Of a stretch of 64,000 nt of DNA, positions 44,501 through 51,746 are shown in pieces. The DNA lies in the NCBI GenBank assembly GCA_966210515.1, contig CBIHLM010000009.1, positions 1-64,000 on the forward strand. Direction: 5' to 3'. This stretch comes from Paradesertivirga sp966210515. GTDB lineage: Bacteria; Bacteroidota; Bacteroidia; Sphingobacteriales; Sphingobacteriaceae. Every line of letters begins with the position of its first letter. Positions within the stretch are counted from its first letter, which is position 1. The translations under genes and the position numbers were made by a program. The notes beneath the pieces were generated by a model that was not told the origin of the DNA, made no database searches, and saw nothing but the letters and a program-made list of their open reading frames with translations.

Positions 44501-45254
44501 AACCGGATATAAGATCTATAAAGATGGCGTATTAGCCGGTACAAGCACCGGAACAAGCTTTATGGTGACTGGCATGAGTTCATCTGTAACCTATGCTTTT
44601 GCGGTTGTTGCCACAGACAATGCAGGCAATGTTTCAGATCCGGCAAGTATCCCGGTAACCACTCCGGATACTCAGGCACCAAGCGTTCCAAAGAATCTGG
44701 TCGCCAATAAAACTACGGCACATCAGGTAAGTTTAAGCTGGACCGCTTCAACAGATAATGTTGGAGTTGTTGGCTATAACATTTATCAAAACGGAGTTCA
44801 GTTGAATACCTCACTTATAGCAGGAACTACTTACGTAGCAGATCGGCCGATTGGTTATAACCTTTATGAGTTTACAGTAAAAGCAGTTGATGCTGCGGGA
44901 AATAGTTCATTGGCAAGCAATGCAACACGGGTGCAGAACGGTCAGGCGGGAGATAGGGCAAGAGTTTTAAGCACCTCGAATGTTTCTGGACTTGAATTAA
45001 TCTCTACGGAGTTGGTAAGTGTTTATCCGAATCCATCGAACGGTAATTTTAAGGTGAATCTAAACAGCGCCGAGAATGGAAAGGTATCGATATCGGTTTA
45101 TAATGTAAATGGTGCACTTGTAAAATCGCTCAATGATATCAAAACTGGGGCTTATGAGAAAGAAATTAAGCTTCAGGAATTGCCAGCCGGCACTTACGTG
45201 ATTCGTATTAGCTTGAATGGTTTCGTTCAGTCGAAAACGATTATAATTCAGTAA
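41526..45254 (+). CDS. T9SS-secreted rhamnogalacturonan lyase (PL4-like), multidomain
   Basis: This 1242-residue secreted enzyme probably cleaves the rhamnogalacturonan I backbone. After a signal peptide (ending TTAQ) come about 240 residues of a repetitive beta-structured domain (LNITGGKIS, VMVSGGSLNAG, LKITGGAVN). The PL4-like catalytic domain begins near 279 (YPEYIILKNEYLEARIEKW) and runs to about 590. A small Fn3-like domain II (GSVSGKFIINDP, about 591-690) and a carbohydrate-binding-like domain III (about 695-876) follow, as in known PL4 lyases. The C-terminal part has an Ig-like domain, two Fn3 domains and a T9SS type A sorting domain (SVYPNPSNGNFKVNL). It is a single-gene unit facing a strong terminator. 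Confidence 0.87.
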   Translation: MTTLLLKTTKSPKASWRLVMPLLFTLLFSLCLEQTTAQVTYWVGGVSTDYFNKNNWSDNTINFASLGTRTLIVGAGNPYNCIHAGGNASNTNYRANYFNTTSQANFTVKGALYSWNNDSLNGNITVSSPADFNLRSAVAVGRNGQANLNITGGKISSRLAFSLASGSAGSSATVMVSGGSLNAGTDLNVANGAGLTASLKITGGAVNVPGNLNIGAGGSVFISGIGLLKLNGDKRTAINNHIAGGKITCTAGKTLAVNYDGSATSVSIPQDPNGLLTEYPEYIILKNEYLEARIEKWTSNITSLKVNGVETLNTAGTSRKGTYYDFTTSKGFETIFGATFSVKTEEDDIVDVSFKRPYTPGSNVTPCDADIHYVLKRGDTGIYTYSILEHKAEYPTFDMGSWRQVMWIASDPKNTNNYLTEKIYVDSIRNWQMPSLYDFSQASSTGIAEIVKLNTGVQAGTYDGKYEYATPSFWQDLVYGHASDVNNIGSWFVYGSPEFFNEGPTYHELNAAAGIIHSCMNGVHYNSIGMTVNQGEYWSKIYGPYLIYTSTKATGDLNWADAKARVEKEKAEWPYSWLTNTAQYPLKEQRGSVSGKFIINDPFKPEVKGQNAWVGVTILNNPANQWQQESKNYQYWVKTDAEGNFTIPNVRPGTYSFFGYSDGVTGDYSQQNVTVTAGGVTNLGDVTWNIARDKGSLVFEIGVPNRTADEFKFGHREYMEGFAYNKFADNFTNIIEYNAAEKNWGTALPYAHSPYIGANGSLSQWKWRINFNLPANTPLTGNATLNIAYAGADHAQQWIYVNGESKLFSYFYPDNGGGNALLRQSNYAKYSTKSITIPMSRLKIGENTITLLMPSTSYIGNHLMYDYISLEANIPTKEQVITFSPIADKVLGEADLDSLASASSGLAVSYSSSDTTVAVVMGDKIRIVGAGSSKITAFQSGNEEYLPADSVSQMLTVVPDTIPPTIPGDLTAMATDSTVTLNWTASTDFIGVTGYKIYKDGVLAGTSTGTSFMVTGMSSSVTYAFAVVATDNAGNVSDPASIPVTTPDTQAPSVPKNLVANKTTAHQVSLSWTASTDNVGVVGYNIYQNGVQLNTSLIAGTTYVADRPIGYNLYEFTVKAVDAAGNSSLASNATRVQNGQAGDRARVLSTSNVSGLELISTELVSVYPNPSNGNFKVNLNSAENGKVSISVYNVNGALVKSLNDIKTGAYEKEIKLQELPAGTYVIRISLNGFVQSKTIIIQ
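44403..45180 (+). repeat. Long direct repeat, copy 2 (Fn3-Fn3-sorting tail)
   Basis: This is the partner of 40373-41150. The identical block is 44466-44809. The last 75 bp of the gene diverge, so each protein keeps its own final sorting strand. Confidence 0.93.
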
Positions 45255-45270
45255 GTTTTAAATCTGAATT

Positions 45271-45316
45271 AAACGAAAAATGGCCGGTTCGAACTCGAAC
45301 CGGCCATTTTTCGTTT
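45271..45316. terminator. Bidirectional terminator between PL4 and uxuA
   Basis: The 22-bp arms 45271-45292 and 45295-45316 are perfectly complementary (GGCCGGTT core, with AAACGAAAAA and TTTTTCGTTT ends). The geometry serves both convergent genes. Confidence 0.9.
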
Positions 45317-45331
45317 ATAGAAACTTTCGGA

Positions 45332-46495
45332 CTATATGGATTTTGCGATCCCCATTTCCAGCCCTCGTAACTCCGCTAGTCCGCGTAAGCGACCAATTGC
45401 AGAATAACCAGGGTAAGTGGTCTTTTTCAAATCATCCAGCATCTGATGACCATGATCTGGCCTCATCGGGATAGAAACATTTCTTCTGCGCATTAGCAGA
45501 ACAGCTTCTTTCATCACCTCATACACGTTAGCATCACCCTCAAGATGATTGGCCTCGTAGAAATTTCCTTCTTCATCGCGTTGCGTGCTGCGCAGGTGTA
45601 AAAAATGAACATGATCTCCAAGACGTTTCAGCATCGCCGGTAAGTCATTGTCTGGCCGTGCTCCAAATGAGCCGGTGCAAAAACATAGTCCATTGGCGGG
45701 TGAAGGTGACGCCGCAAGCAATTCAACAGCGTCCTGTTCGGTACTCACAATTCGTGGCAGGCCCAGGATTGGATAAGGCGGATCATCCGGATGTATGGCC
45801 AGCTTAACTCCTTCGGCTTCAGCTACCGGAACAACCTCTTTTAAAAAATGAAAAAGGTGCTCTTTTAACTTTTTTGCATCGATGCCTTTATAGGTGTCAA
45901 GTGCTGTTAATATCTGATCAATGGTAAAGGCTTCTTCACTACCCGGCAGGCCAAGAAGGGCGGTTTTAAACAGCGCTTCTTTTTCATTCCCAGACATTTC
46001 ATCAAAACGTTTTTTGGCTTTACCGAATTCTTCAGGAGTGTAATCTTCCTCAGCTCCAGGTCTTTTCAAGAGGAAAAGATCAAATGCCATAAAGGCTGCT
46101 TTTTCGAAGCGCAGGGCTTTGCTTCCATCAGGCATTTCGAATTCTAAATTCGTACGCATCCAATCCAAAATAGGCATAAAGTTATAGGTAATGACTTTTA
46201 GGCCGCAGGCTGCTACGTTTCGTATACTTGTCTTATACTTTTCAATATAATCCAGGTAATTGCCTGACTGCTTTTTGATATCCTCGTGTACTGGTAAACT
46301 TTCAATTACCGACCAGGTTAATCCAGCAGATTCGACTTCCGCTATCCGCTTATTTATTTCTTCTACCGTCCAAACATCACCTACTGGGATATGGTGAAGG
46401 GCGGTTACAACTCCGGTACAGCCGGCCTGTTTGATATCTGATAAACTAACCGGATCGTTGGGACCGAACCAGCGCATTGTTTGTTCTAGTTGCAT
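45332..46495 (-). CDS. uxuA: Mannonate dehydratase
   Basis: UxuA dehydrates D-mannonate to KDG, the last specific step of the glucuronate branch. The 387-residue TIM-barrel protein has family length and landmarks: MRWFGPNDPVSLSDIKQAGCTGVVTALHHIP at the start (shown in part), NYFCTGSFGAR-type region FCFCTGSFGARPDN, HLRSTQRDEEGNFYEA and RPDHGHQML. It is the last gene of a minus-strand set lacI-SDR-uxuA. Confidence 0.95.
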   Translation of the reverse strand: MQLEQTMRWFGPNDPVSLSDIKQAGCTGVVTALHHIPVGDVWTVEEINKRIAEVESAGLTWSVIESLPVHEDIKKQSGNYLDYIEKYKTSIRNVAACGLKVITYNFMPILDWMRTNLEFEMPDGSKALRFEKAAFMAFDLFLLKRPGAEEDYTPEEFGKAKKRFDEMSGNEKEALFKTALLGLPGSEEAFTIDQILTALDTYKGIDAKKLKEHLFHFLKEVVPVAEAEGVKLAIHPDDPPYPILGLPRIVSTEQDAVELLAASPSPANGLCFCTGSFGARPDNDLPAMLKRLGDHVHFLHLRSTQRDEEGNFYEANHLEGDANVYEVMKEAVLLMRRRNVSIPMRPDHGHQMLDDLKKTTYPGYSAIGRLRGLAELRGLEMGIAKSI

Positions 46496-46518
46496 CTTCT
46501 TATGATAATTGATTTGAC

Positions 46519-47274
46519 TTAAAATCCAACCGAATTCCCACCATCAACTGGTAAAATCACTCCTGTGATATACTTTGCCGCATCAGACGCTAGAAAAACG
46601 GCTGTGGTGCCAATATCCGAGGGCTCGCCTAAATATCCCATGGGTGTACGCGACATAACTTTTTGTTTCCGTTCGGGATCGTTGTTCAGCGCCTTTGCAG
46701 ACATGTCTGTCGCAATAAAACCCGGAGCAATTGAATTGACCCTGATTCCTTTTGGCGACAATTCCACAGCCATTGCCCTGGTCATGCCATCTAAGGCAGA
46801 TTTTGAAGCTGTATAGGCTATAACTTTGGGAATGCCATACTGAGAAGCCATCGAGCTAATATTAATAATCGATCCTTTGCCTTTTGGGATCATAAATTTT
46901 ACTACCTCGCGGGAGATGGCAAAAATAGAGATAAGGTTGGTCTGGATAATACTCATGAAATCTTCGTCACTTACGTCGCAGAATTCTTTTTTCATGTTAA
47001 TCCCCGCATTATTCACCAATATATCAATTCTCCCCAGGCGATCTACTATCTCTTGTATTACACCCGGAATTTTGCTGAGCTCGCCTAAATCAAATGAAAG
47101 CGTTTCGCAAAGATCTCCCAAGCTATCCTTTGCCGTTTGCAGTTTTTCTTTATTCCGACCGATAATAACGGTGTAGATATCATTCTTTACAAATTCCTGG
47201 GCAATGGCGTATCCTATGCCCGAAGCTCCTCCGGTTACCAGTGCGATTTTTCTTTCCTTAATAGATTCTTTCAT
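46519..47274 (-). CDS. SDR oxidoreductase, probable fructuronate reductase (SDR-type UxuB)
   Basis: This 251-residue classical SDR has TGGASGIG at 14-21, NNAG at 88-91, and the catalytic Ser near 140, Tyr154 and Lys158 (YTASK). It is immediately upstream of uxuA (23-bp gap). In other bacteria, for example Bacillus subtilis YjmF, an SDR replaces the long-chain UxuB for reducing fructuronate to mannonate, and no other UxuB is visible here. KduD activity is an alternative, since the sequence also resembles KduD, but a clear kduD lies at 427. Confidence 0.8.
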   Translation of the reverse strand: MKESIKERKIALVTGGASGIGYAIAQEFVKNDIYTVIIGRNKEKLQTAKDSLGDLCETLSFDLGELSKIPGVIQEIVDRLGRIDILVNNAGINMKKEFCDVSDEDFMSIIQTNLISIFAISREVVKFMIPKGKGSIINISSMASQYGIPKVIAYTASKSALDGMTRAMAVELSPKGIRVNSIAPGFIATDMSAKALNNDPERKQKVMSRTPMGYLGEPSDIGTTAVFLASDAAKYITGVILPVDGGNSVGF

Positions 47275-47349
47275 AAATGTTATAATATGGTTATTGAATT
47301 TACTTGTAATATCCCGGAACCTTTCCGGTTGAATTGATCCTTAAATAGT

Positions 47350-48384
47350 TTAGCCGGTTCTTTTCCTCAAAGAAGATTGTCTTACCACAAGTTGGTGCTC
47401 TAATAAATGTGTGCAGTTAGTAAGCTGATTTGTATCATTAATTAAATATGCGACTAAAACTTTCGCAGCCATTTCTCCCAGTTCTTCACCCCGATAGCTT
47501 ACGGTTGTTAAGTTGGGTTCAATTACTCTGGATATCGGATCATTGTTAAATCCTGCAAAAGCGATATCTTCAGGAATTTTGACGCCTTGCTTTTTTAATT
47601 CCTGCATACAGGCAACAGCGCAGTTATCGTTTGCTACAAATACCGCGTCGGGTTTTGGGTCCATGTTTAATATCTGTGCAGCAGCGTTCGTTCCATCCGC
47701 CGAACTTAGATTATTCACTATTAATAATTCATCACTAAAATCGAGATCAAATTCTTTTAAAGCATCTTTATATCCTTCAAATCTATCGGCATAAGTGTTT
47801 CTTAAAAGATTTCCGCATATGTGCACTATTCTTTTTGCTCCCTGTTCGATCAGATGTTTAGTAAGCTCATATCCCGCTTTACGGTTATCTATCGCAATGT
47901 TCGGACACTTTTTATTTTCAGATATCCGGTCAAAAAAGATCACCGGAATTCCTTTTTTAATGAATTGTTCGAAGTGATCTGTATTTTCTGTATCGTATGC
48001 TAATGAAACCAATAACCCGTCGACTCTGTTGTTGAACATGGTTAATGAATTTTCAATCTCTTTCTTCACTGTTTCAAGCGATTGACTTATTATTAGATTA
48101 TAACCAGCTTGATTGACTATCCTTTCCATCCCAGCAAGGGCATCAGACATAAAACTGCTGTTTAATCGCGGTACAATTACTCCGATGGTATTGGTTTTTT
48201 GGAGTCGTAAATTACTTGCTAACGAATTGGCACGATATCCCATTTCCCGGGCTGCATCGAAAATTCTTTTTTTTGTGCCTTTGTTTATTGCCGGATGATC
48301 TTTCAGTCCACGACTTACCGTCGCTGCAGAGATATTTAGCGACTTAGCAATATCATAAATGGTAATTTCTTTCTCGGGACTCAT
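47350..48384 (-). CDS. LacI-family transcriptional regulator
   Basis: This 344-residue regulator has a LacI helix-turn-helix at the N-terminus (ITIYDIAKSLNISAATVSRGL) and a periplasmic-binding-protein-like effector domain (TIGVIVPRLNSSFMSDALAGM, VFVANDNCAV). The start MSPEKEI is chosen because it places the helix-turn-helix at the usual position; an in-frame ATG at 48414 would add ten residues. It leads the operon with the SDR and uxuA, so its effector is probably a glucuronate-branch intermediate or KDG. A LacI-type palindrome at 48457 suggests autoregulation and possible control of the divergent GH2 operon. Confidence 0.92.
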   Translation of the reverse strand: MSPEKEITIYDIAKSLNISAATVSRGLKDHPAINKGTKKRIFDAAREMGYRANSLASNLRLQKTNTIGVIVPRLNSSFMSDALAGMERIVNQAGYNLIISQSLETVKKEIENSLTMFNNRVDGLLVSLAYDTENTDHFEQFIKKGIPVIFFDRISENKKCPNIAIDNRKAGYELTKHLIEQGAKRIVHICGNLLRNTYADRFEGYKDALKEFDLDFSDELLIVNNLSSADGTNAAAQILNMDPKPDAVFVANDNCAVACMQELKKQGVKIPEDIAFAGFNNDPISRVIEPNLTTVSYRGEELGEMAAKVLVAYLINDTNQLTNCTHLLEHQLVVRQSSLRKRTG

Positions 48385-48731
48385 GCTAAAACACAGGTTT
48401 TTGATATTAACCAAATACTGGTTAGGAACTAAGGTAGATAAAAGGAAAGAAATTTATGCAATCGGTTGCAATATTAAATTTAGAAGACTTTGCTTTTGCA
48501 AGTTCGATACGAGTTTGTGATTTAAAGACGGTGTTCTATACTTAAAGTAGCTTTTTGTCGATTGGCCTTGCTGGAAGTTTGAACAGGAGAGCTTCGTATT
48601 TTAAATGAGAAAATAATCCATCTTATCCGCATATTAGTCTATTGTATTTTTATATAATTCCCATCAACTTTAAACACTGATTTTAAGCCATCTAAAAATC
48701 CATTTACCAGTTAATAAATTCAAAAGCTGAA
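48385..48731. other. 347-bp divergent gap between lacI and GH2
   Basis: It carries the LacI-type palindrome at 48457-48470 near lacI. The remaining 250 bp toward GH2 is AT-rich with no gene, hairpin or clear -7 box that I can defend. Confidence 0.55.
48457..48470. promoter_or_regulatory. LacI-family operator palindrome upstream of lacI
   Basis: TGCAATCGGTTGCA fits the LacI operator pattern TGnAAnCGnTTnCA at every defined position. It lies 43-73 bp upstream of the two possible lacI starts, where a self-repressing regulator would bind, and within the divergent region shared with GH2. Confidence 0.7.
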
Positions 48732-51641
48732 ATGACTAGTATTAATAAACGCATCGGTTTCAATAGTATCTGCTTTGCGCTGCTCCTTCTTTTTTGCTCA
48801 TTTGATAGCAATCAAACTATGCTATTGGATGGCAAGTGGAAATTTCAAGCAGATCCTCAGGATCAAGGACTTAATGAAAAGTGGTTTTCAAAGACTCTTT
48901 CAGAAACCATTAAGCTGCCCGGTTCTATGGCCGAAAATCTTAAGGGTGATGACATAACCTTAAAAACTAAATGGACCGGCAGTATTTACGATAGCTCATT
49001 TTATTTTAATCCAAGGTTAGCGAAATACCGGCAGGAAGGAAGTATAAAAATACCCTTTTGGCTTACGCCGGCTAAACATTACGTTGGTGCCGCCTGGTAT
49101 CAGAAAGAAGTTAATATCCCTAAAAAATGGAAGGGAGAACGAATTGTTCTTTATCTGGAAAGGGCGCATACCGAAACCCGTGTATGGATAGACGGCAGGG
49201 AAGCAGGCATGAGAAATTCGCTTGTGGTAGCACATGAATATGATTTAACTGATCTACTCACACCTGGCAAACATCGCATCACCATTCGTATCGATAACCG
49301 AATTAAAGAAATTAATGTTGGCCCCGATTCGCATAGTATTACCGATCATACACAAGGCAACTGGAACGGAATTATTGGAAAGCTGAGTTTGAATGCAGGA
49401 TCGCCCGTTTATTTTGAGGATATTCAGGTTTATCCGGATGTAAAAACTAAAACGGCTAAAGTAAAGATGCTCATCAAAAACAGTAGTTTCACAGACGCTG
49501 CCGGCAAGATTAGCATCTCTGCAAAAAGCTTTAACACAGCCGCGAAACATCAAACTCAAGCCGTTTCTACAAATTATGACGTTCGCAAAGGCGAGCAAGT
49601 TCTTATCGAAATGAATTTGCCTTTCGGCGATAAGATGCTTACATGGGATGAGTTTGATCCTGCGTTATACATGCTTAATGCGGTTATTCAACCAAAGTCC
49701 GGAAAAAGATCTCAGAAAGCCGTCCAGTTTGGGATGCGGGATTTTTCGATTAAGGAAGGTAAGTTCTTGATAAACGGCAGACCAGTTTTTTTACGGGGTA
49801 CAGTTAACAATTGTGAGTTTCCTTTGACGGGATATCCGGCTATGGATGTGTCCTCCTGGGAAAGGATTTTTAAAGTTGCCAAAGCCCATGGATTAAATCA
49901 CATGCGTTTCCATTCCTGGTGCCCGCCCGAAGCTGCTTTTATTGCGGCAGATAAAATAGGTTTCTATTTGCAGCCCGAAGGGCCGAGCTGGCCAAATCAC
50001 GGTCCTAAAATTGGCTTGGGTCAGCCGATTGATAAATATATTTATGAAGAAACTGATCGCCTGACAAAGAATTATGGCAATTATGCATCTTTTACAATGC
50101 TTTCTGCAGGTAACGAACCTGCGGGTAATCAGGTGCAGTATTTAAATGCGTTTGTCGATTATTGGAAGAAAAAAGATAGTCGGCGGGTGTATACAGGGAT
50201 GTCTGTTGGTGGCAGCTGGCCGATAGTTCCAAATGCCGAGTTTCAGGTGAGGGCCGGGGTAAGGGGCTTAAACTGGAATGAAAGACCTGAAAGTATGTCG
50301 GACTACAGTGCCGGTATTGAAAAATTTAAAGTGCCTTTTGTAGCGCATGAAATGGGTCAGTGGTGTGCTTTTCCGGATTTTAAAGAGATAAAAAAATACA
50401 CGGGTGTTTACCGCGCTAAAAATTTCGAACTTTTCAGAGAAGATTTGACTGACCGCGGAATGGCGGATCAGGCTCAGGATTTCCTGATGGCATCTGGCAA
50501 GCTTCAGGCCCTATGTTATAAAAACGAAATAGAAAAGGCTTTGCGTACTCCGGGCTACGACGGTTTCCAGTTACTGGGCTTGCAGGATTTTCCAGGCCAG
50601 GGCACCGCTTTAGTTGGTGTTTTAAATGCATTCTGGCAAGAAAAGGGATATATATCTGCCAGGCAGTTTGCCCGGTTTTGCAACAGCACGGTTCCGCTTA
50701 CGCGATTACCCAAATTCGTGTTCAGCAATAACGAAATTTTAACAGCAGATGTGGAACTTTTCCATTCAGGAAAGTCAGCTTTGCAAAACGCGGTTATCAG
50801 TTGGACGATCAAAGATGCTGAAGGCAAAATGTACAGCAGTGGTAAGTTTCAGCCTCAAACAATTGCATTTGGAAATGGCATCCCGGTAGGGAAAATAAAG
50901 TTTCCGCTTGCTTCGGTTACCGAAGCTCGTAAGTTAAATCTCGAAGTTGCGGTCGAAAATACCTCCTTTGTGAACGATTGGGATATCTGGGTTTATCCCG
51001 TTAAGGAAGAAGTAGTAAATCCAGCAATTTATTATACAAATCGGTTAGACGAAAAAGCGAAAGATATTTTAGATAAAGGCGGAAAGGTATTTTTAAACGC
51101 CTCCGGAAAAGTTGTAAAGGGCAAAGAAGTCGCCATGCATTTCCTTCCTGTTTTCTGGAATACTTCCTGGTTTAAGATGCGCCCGCCGCACGTAACAGGG
51201 ATGCTTATTCAATCGAAAAGTCAGGCCTTCGCGAACTTCCCTACTGATTATCACAGCGATTTGCAGTGGTGGGAAATAGCCAACCGCTCGCAGGTTATGA
51301 TTTTGGAAGATTTTCCAGCTGGTTTTAAACCGTTGGTGCAACCTATAGACACATGGTTTTTGAACCGGCGTTTGGCCCTGATTTTTGAAACTAAAGTTGG
51401 AAACGGTAAATTACTTGTCTCCAGTGCAGATTTACGCCCTGACCTGGAAAATAAGCCGGCTGCGAAACAGTTATTCAGCAGTCTTCAAACATATATGTTA
51501 TCAGCAAAATTTAATCCTCAGGATCAGGTAAGTTTTGAAGTTGTTAATGATGTATTCGTAAATCCTTCGAAAGAATCGTTTGACACCTTTACCAAGGATA
51601 GTCCCGATGAACTAAAACCGGCACCGGTTTTAAAAAAATAA
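48732..51641 (+). CDS. Exported glycoside hydrolase family 2 with C-terminal GATase-like domain
   Basis: This 969-residue GH2 has an N-terminal hydrophobic export segment (about 10-25; a Cys follows but the lipobox is poor), a jelly-roll (about 30-235: LDGKWKFQADPQ, AAWYQKEVNIPKKWKGERIVLYLE), an Ig-like domain, and a TIM barrel with acid/base Glu462 (SAGNEPAGN) and nucleophile Glu540 (VAHEMGQW). The C-terminal part (about 770-950) looks GATase-like (ILDKGGKVFLNASG, GNGKLLVSSADL). It heads a plus-strand set with GH35, a reductase, GH43 and a symporter. The substrate may be a galactose- or uronate-containing side chain. Confidence 0.85.
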   Translation: MTSINKRIGFNSICFALLLLFCSFDSNQTMLLDGKWKFQADPQDQGLNEKWFSKTLSETIKLPGSMAENLKGDDITLKTKWTGSIYDSSFYFNPRLAKYRQEGSIKIPFWLTPAKHYVGAAWYQKEVNIPKKWKGERIVLYLERAHTETRVWIDGREAGMRNSLVVAHEYDLTDLLTPGKHRITIRIDNRIKEINVGPDSHSITDHTQGNWNGIIGKLSLNAGSPVYFEDIQVYPDVKTKTAKVKMLIKNSSFTDAAGKISISAKSFNTAAKHQTQAVSTNYDVRKGEQVLIEMNLPFGDKMLTWDEFDPALYMLNAVIQPKSGKRSQKAVQFGMRDFSIKEGKFLINGRPVFLRGTVNNCEFPLTGYPAMDVSSWERIFKVAKAHGLNHMRFHSWCPPEAAFIAADKIGFYLQPEGPSWPNHGPKIGLGQPIDKYIYEETDRLTKNYGNYASFTMLSAGNEPAGNQVQYLNAFVDYWKKKDSRRVYTGMSVGGSWPIVPNAEFQVRAGVRGLNWNERPESMSDYSAGIEKFKVPFVAHEMGQWCAFPDFKEIKKYTGVYRAKNFELFREDLTDRGMADQAQDFLMASGKLQALCYKNEIEKALRTPGYDGFQLLGLQDFPGQGTALVGVLNAFWQEKGYISARQFARFCNSTVPLTRLPKFVFSNNEILTADVELFHSGKSALQNAVISWTIKDAEGKMYSSGKFQPQTIAFGNGIPVGKIKFPLASVTEARKLNLEVAVENTSFVNDWDIWVYPVKEEVVNPAIYYTNRLDEKAKDILDKGGKVFLNASGKVVKGKEVAMHFLPVFWNTSWFKMRPPHVTGMLIQSKSQAFANFPTDYHSDLQWWEIANRSQVMILEDFPAGFKPLVQPIDTWFLNRRLALIFETKVGNGKLLVSSADLRPDLENKPAAKQLFSSLQTYMLSAKFNPQDQVSFEVVNDVFVNPSKESFDTFTKDSPDELKPAPVLKK

Positions 51642-51746
51642 TGGTGGAGTTTTTTCAACCTGTAGCAGGATGTTACAGGTTGCGCAATCTGATGGCTCTC
51701 CATACATTCGGCTTGAATGAATTAAACATAACTCTTACAATCATAC

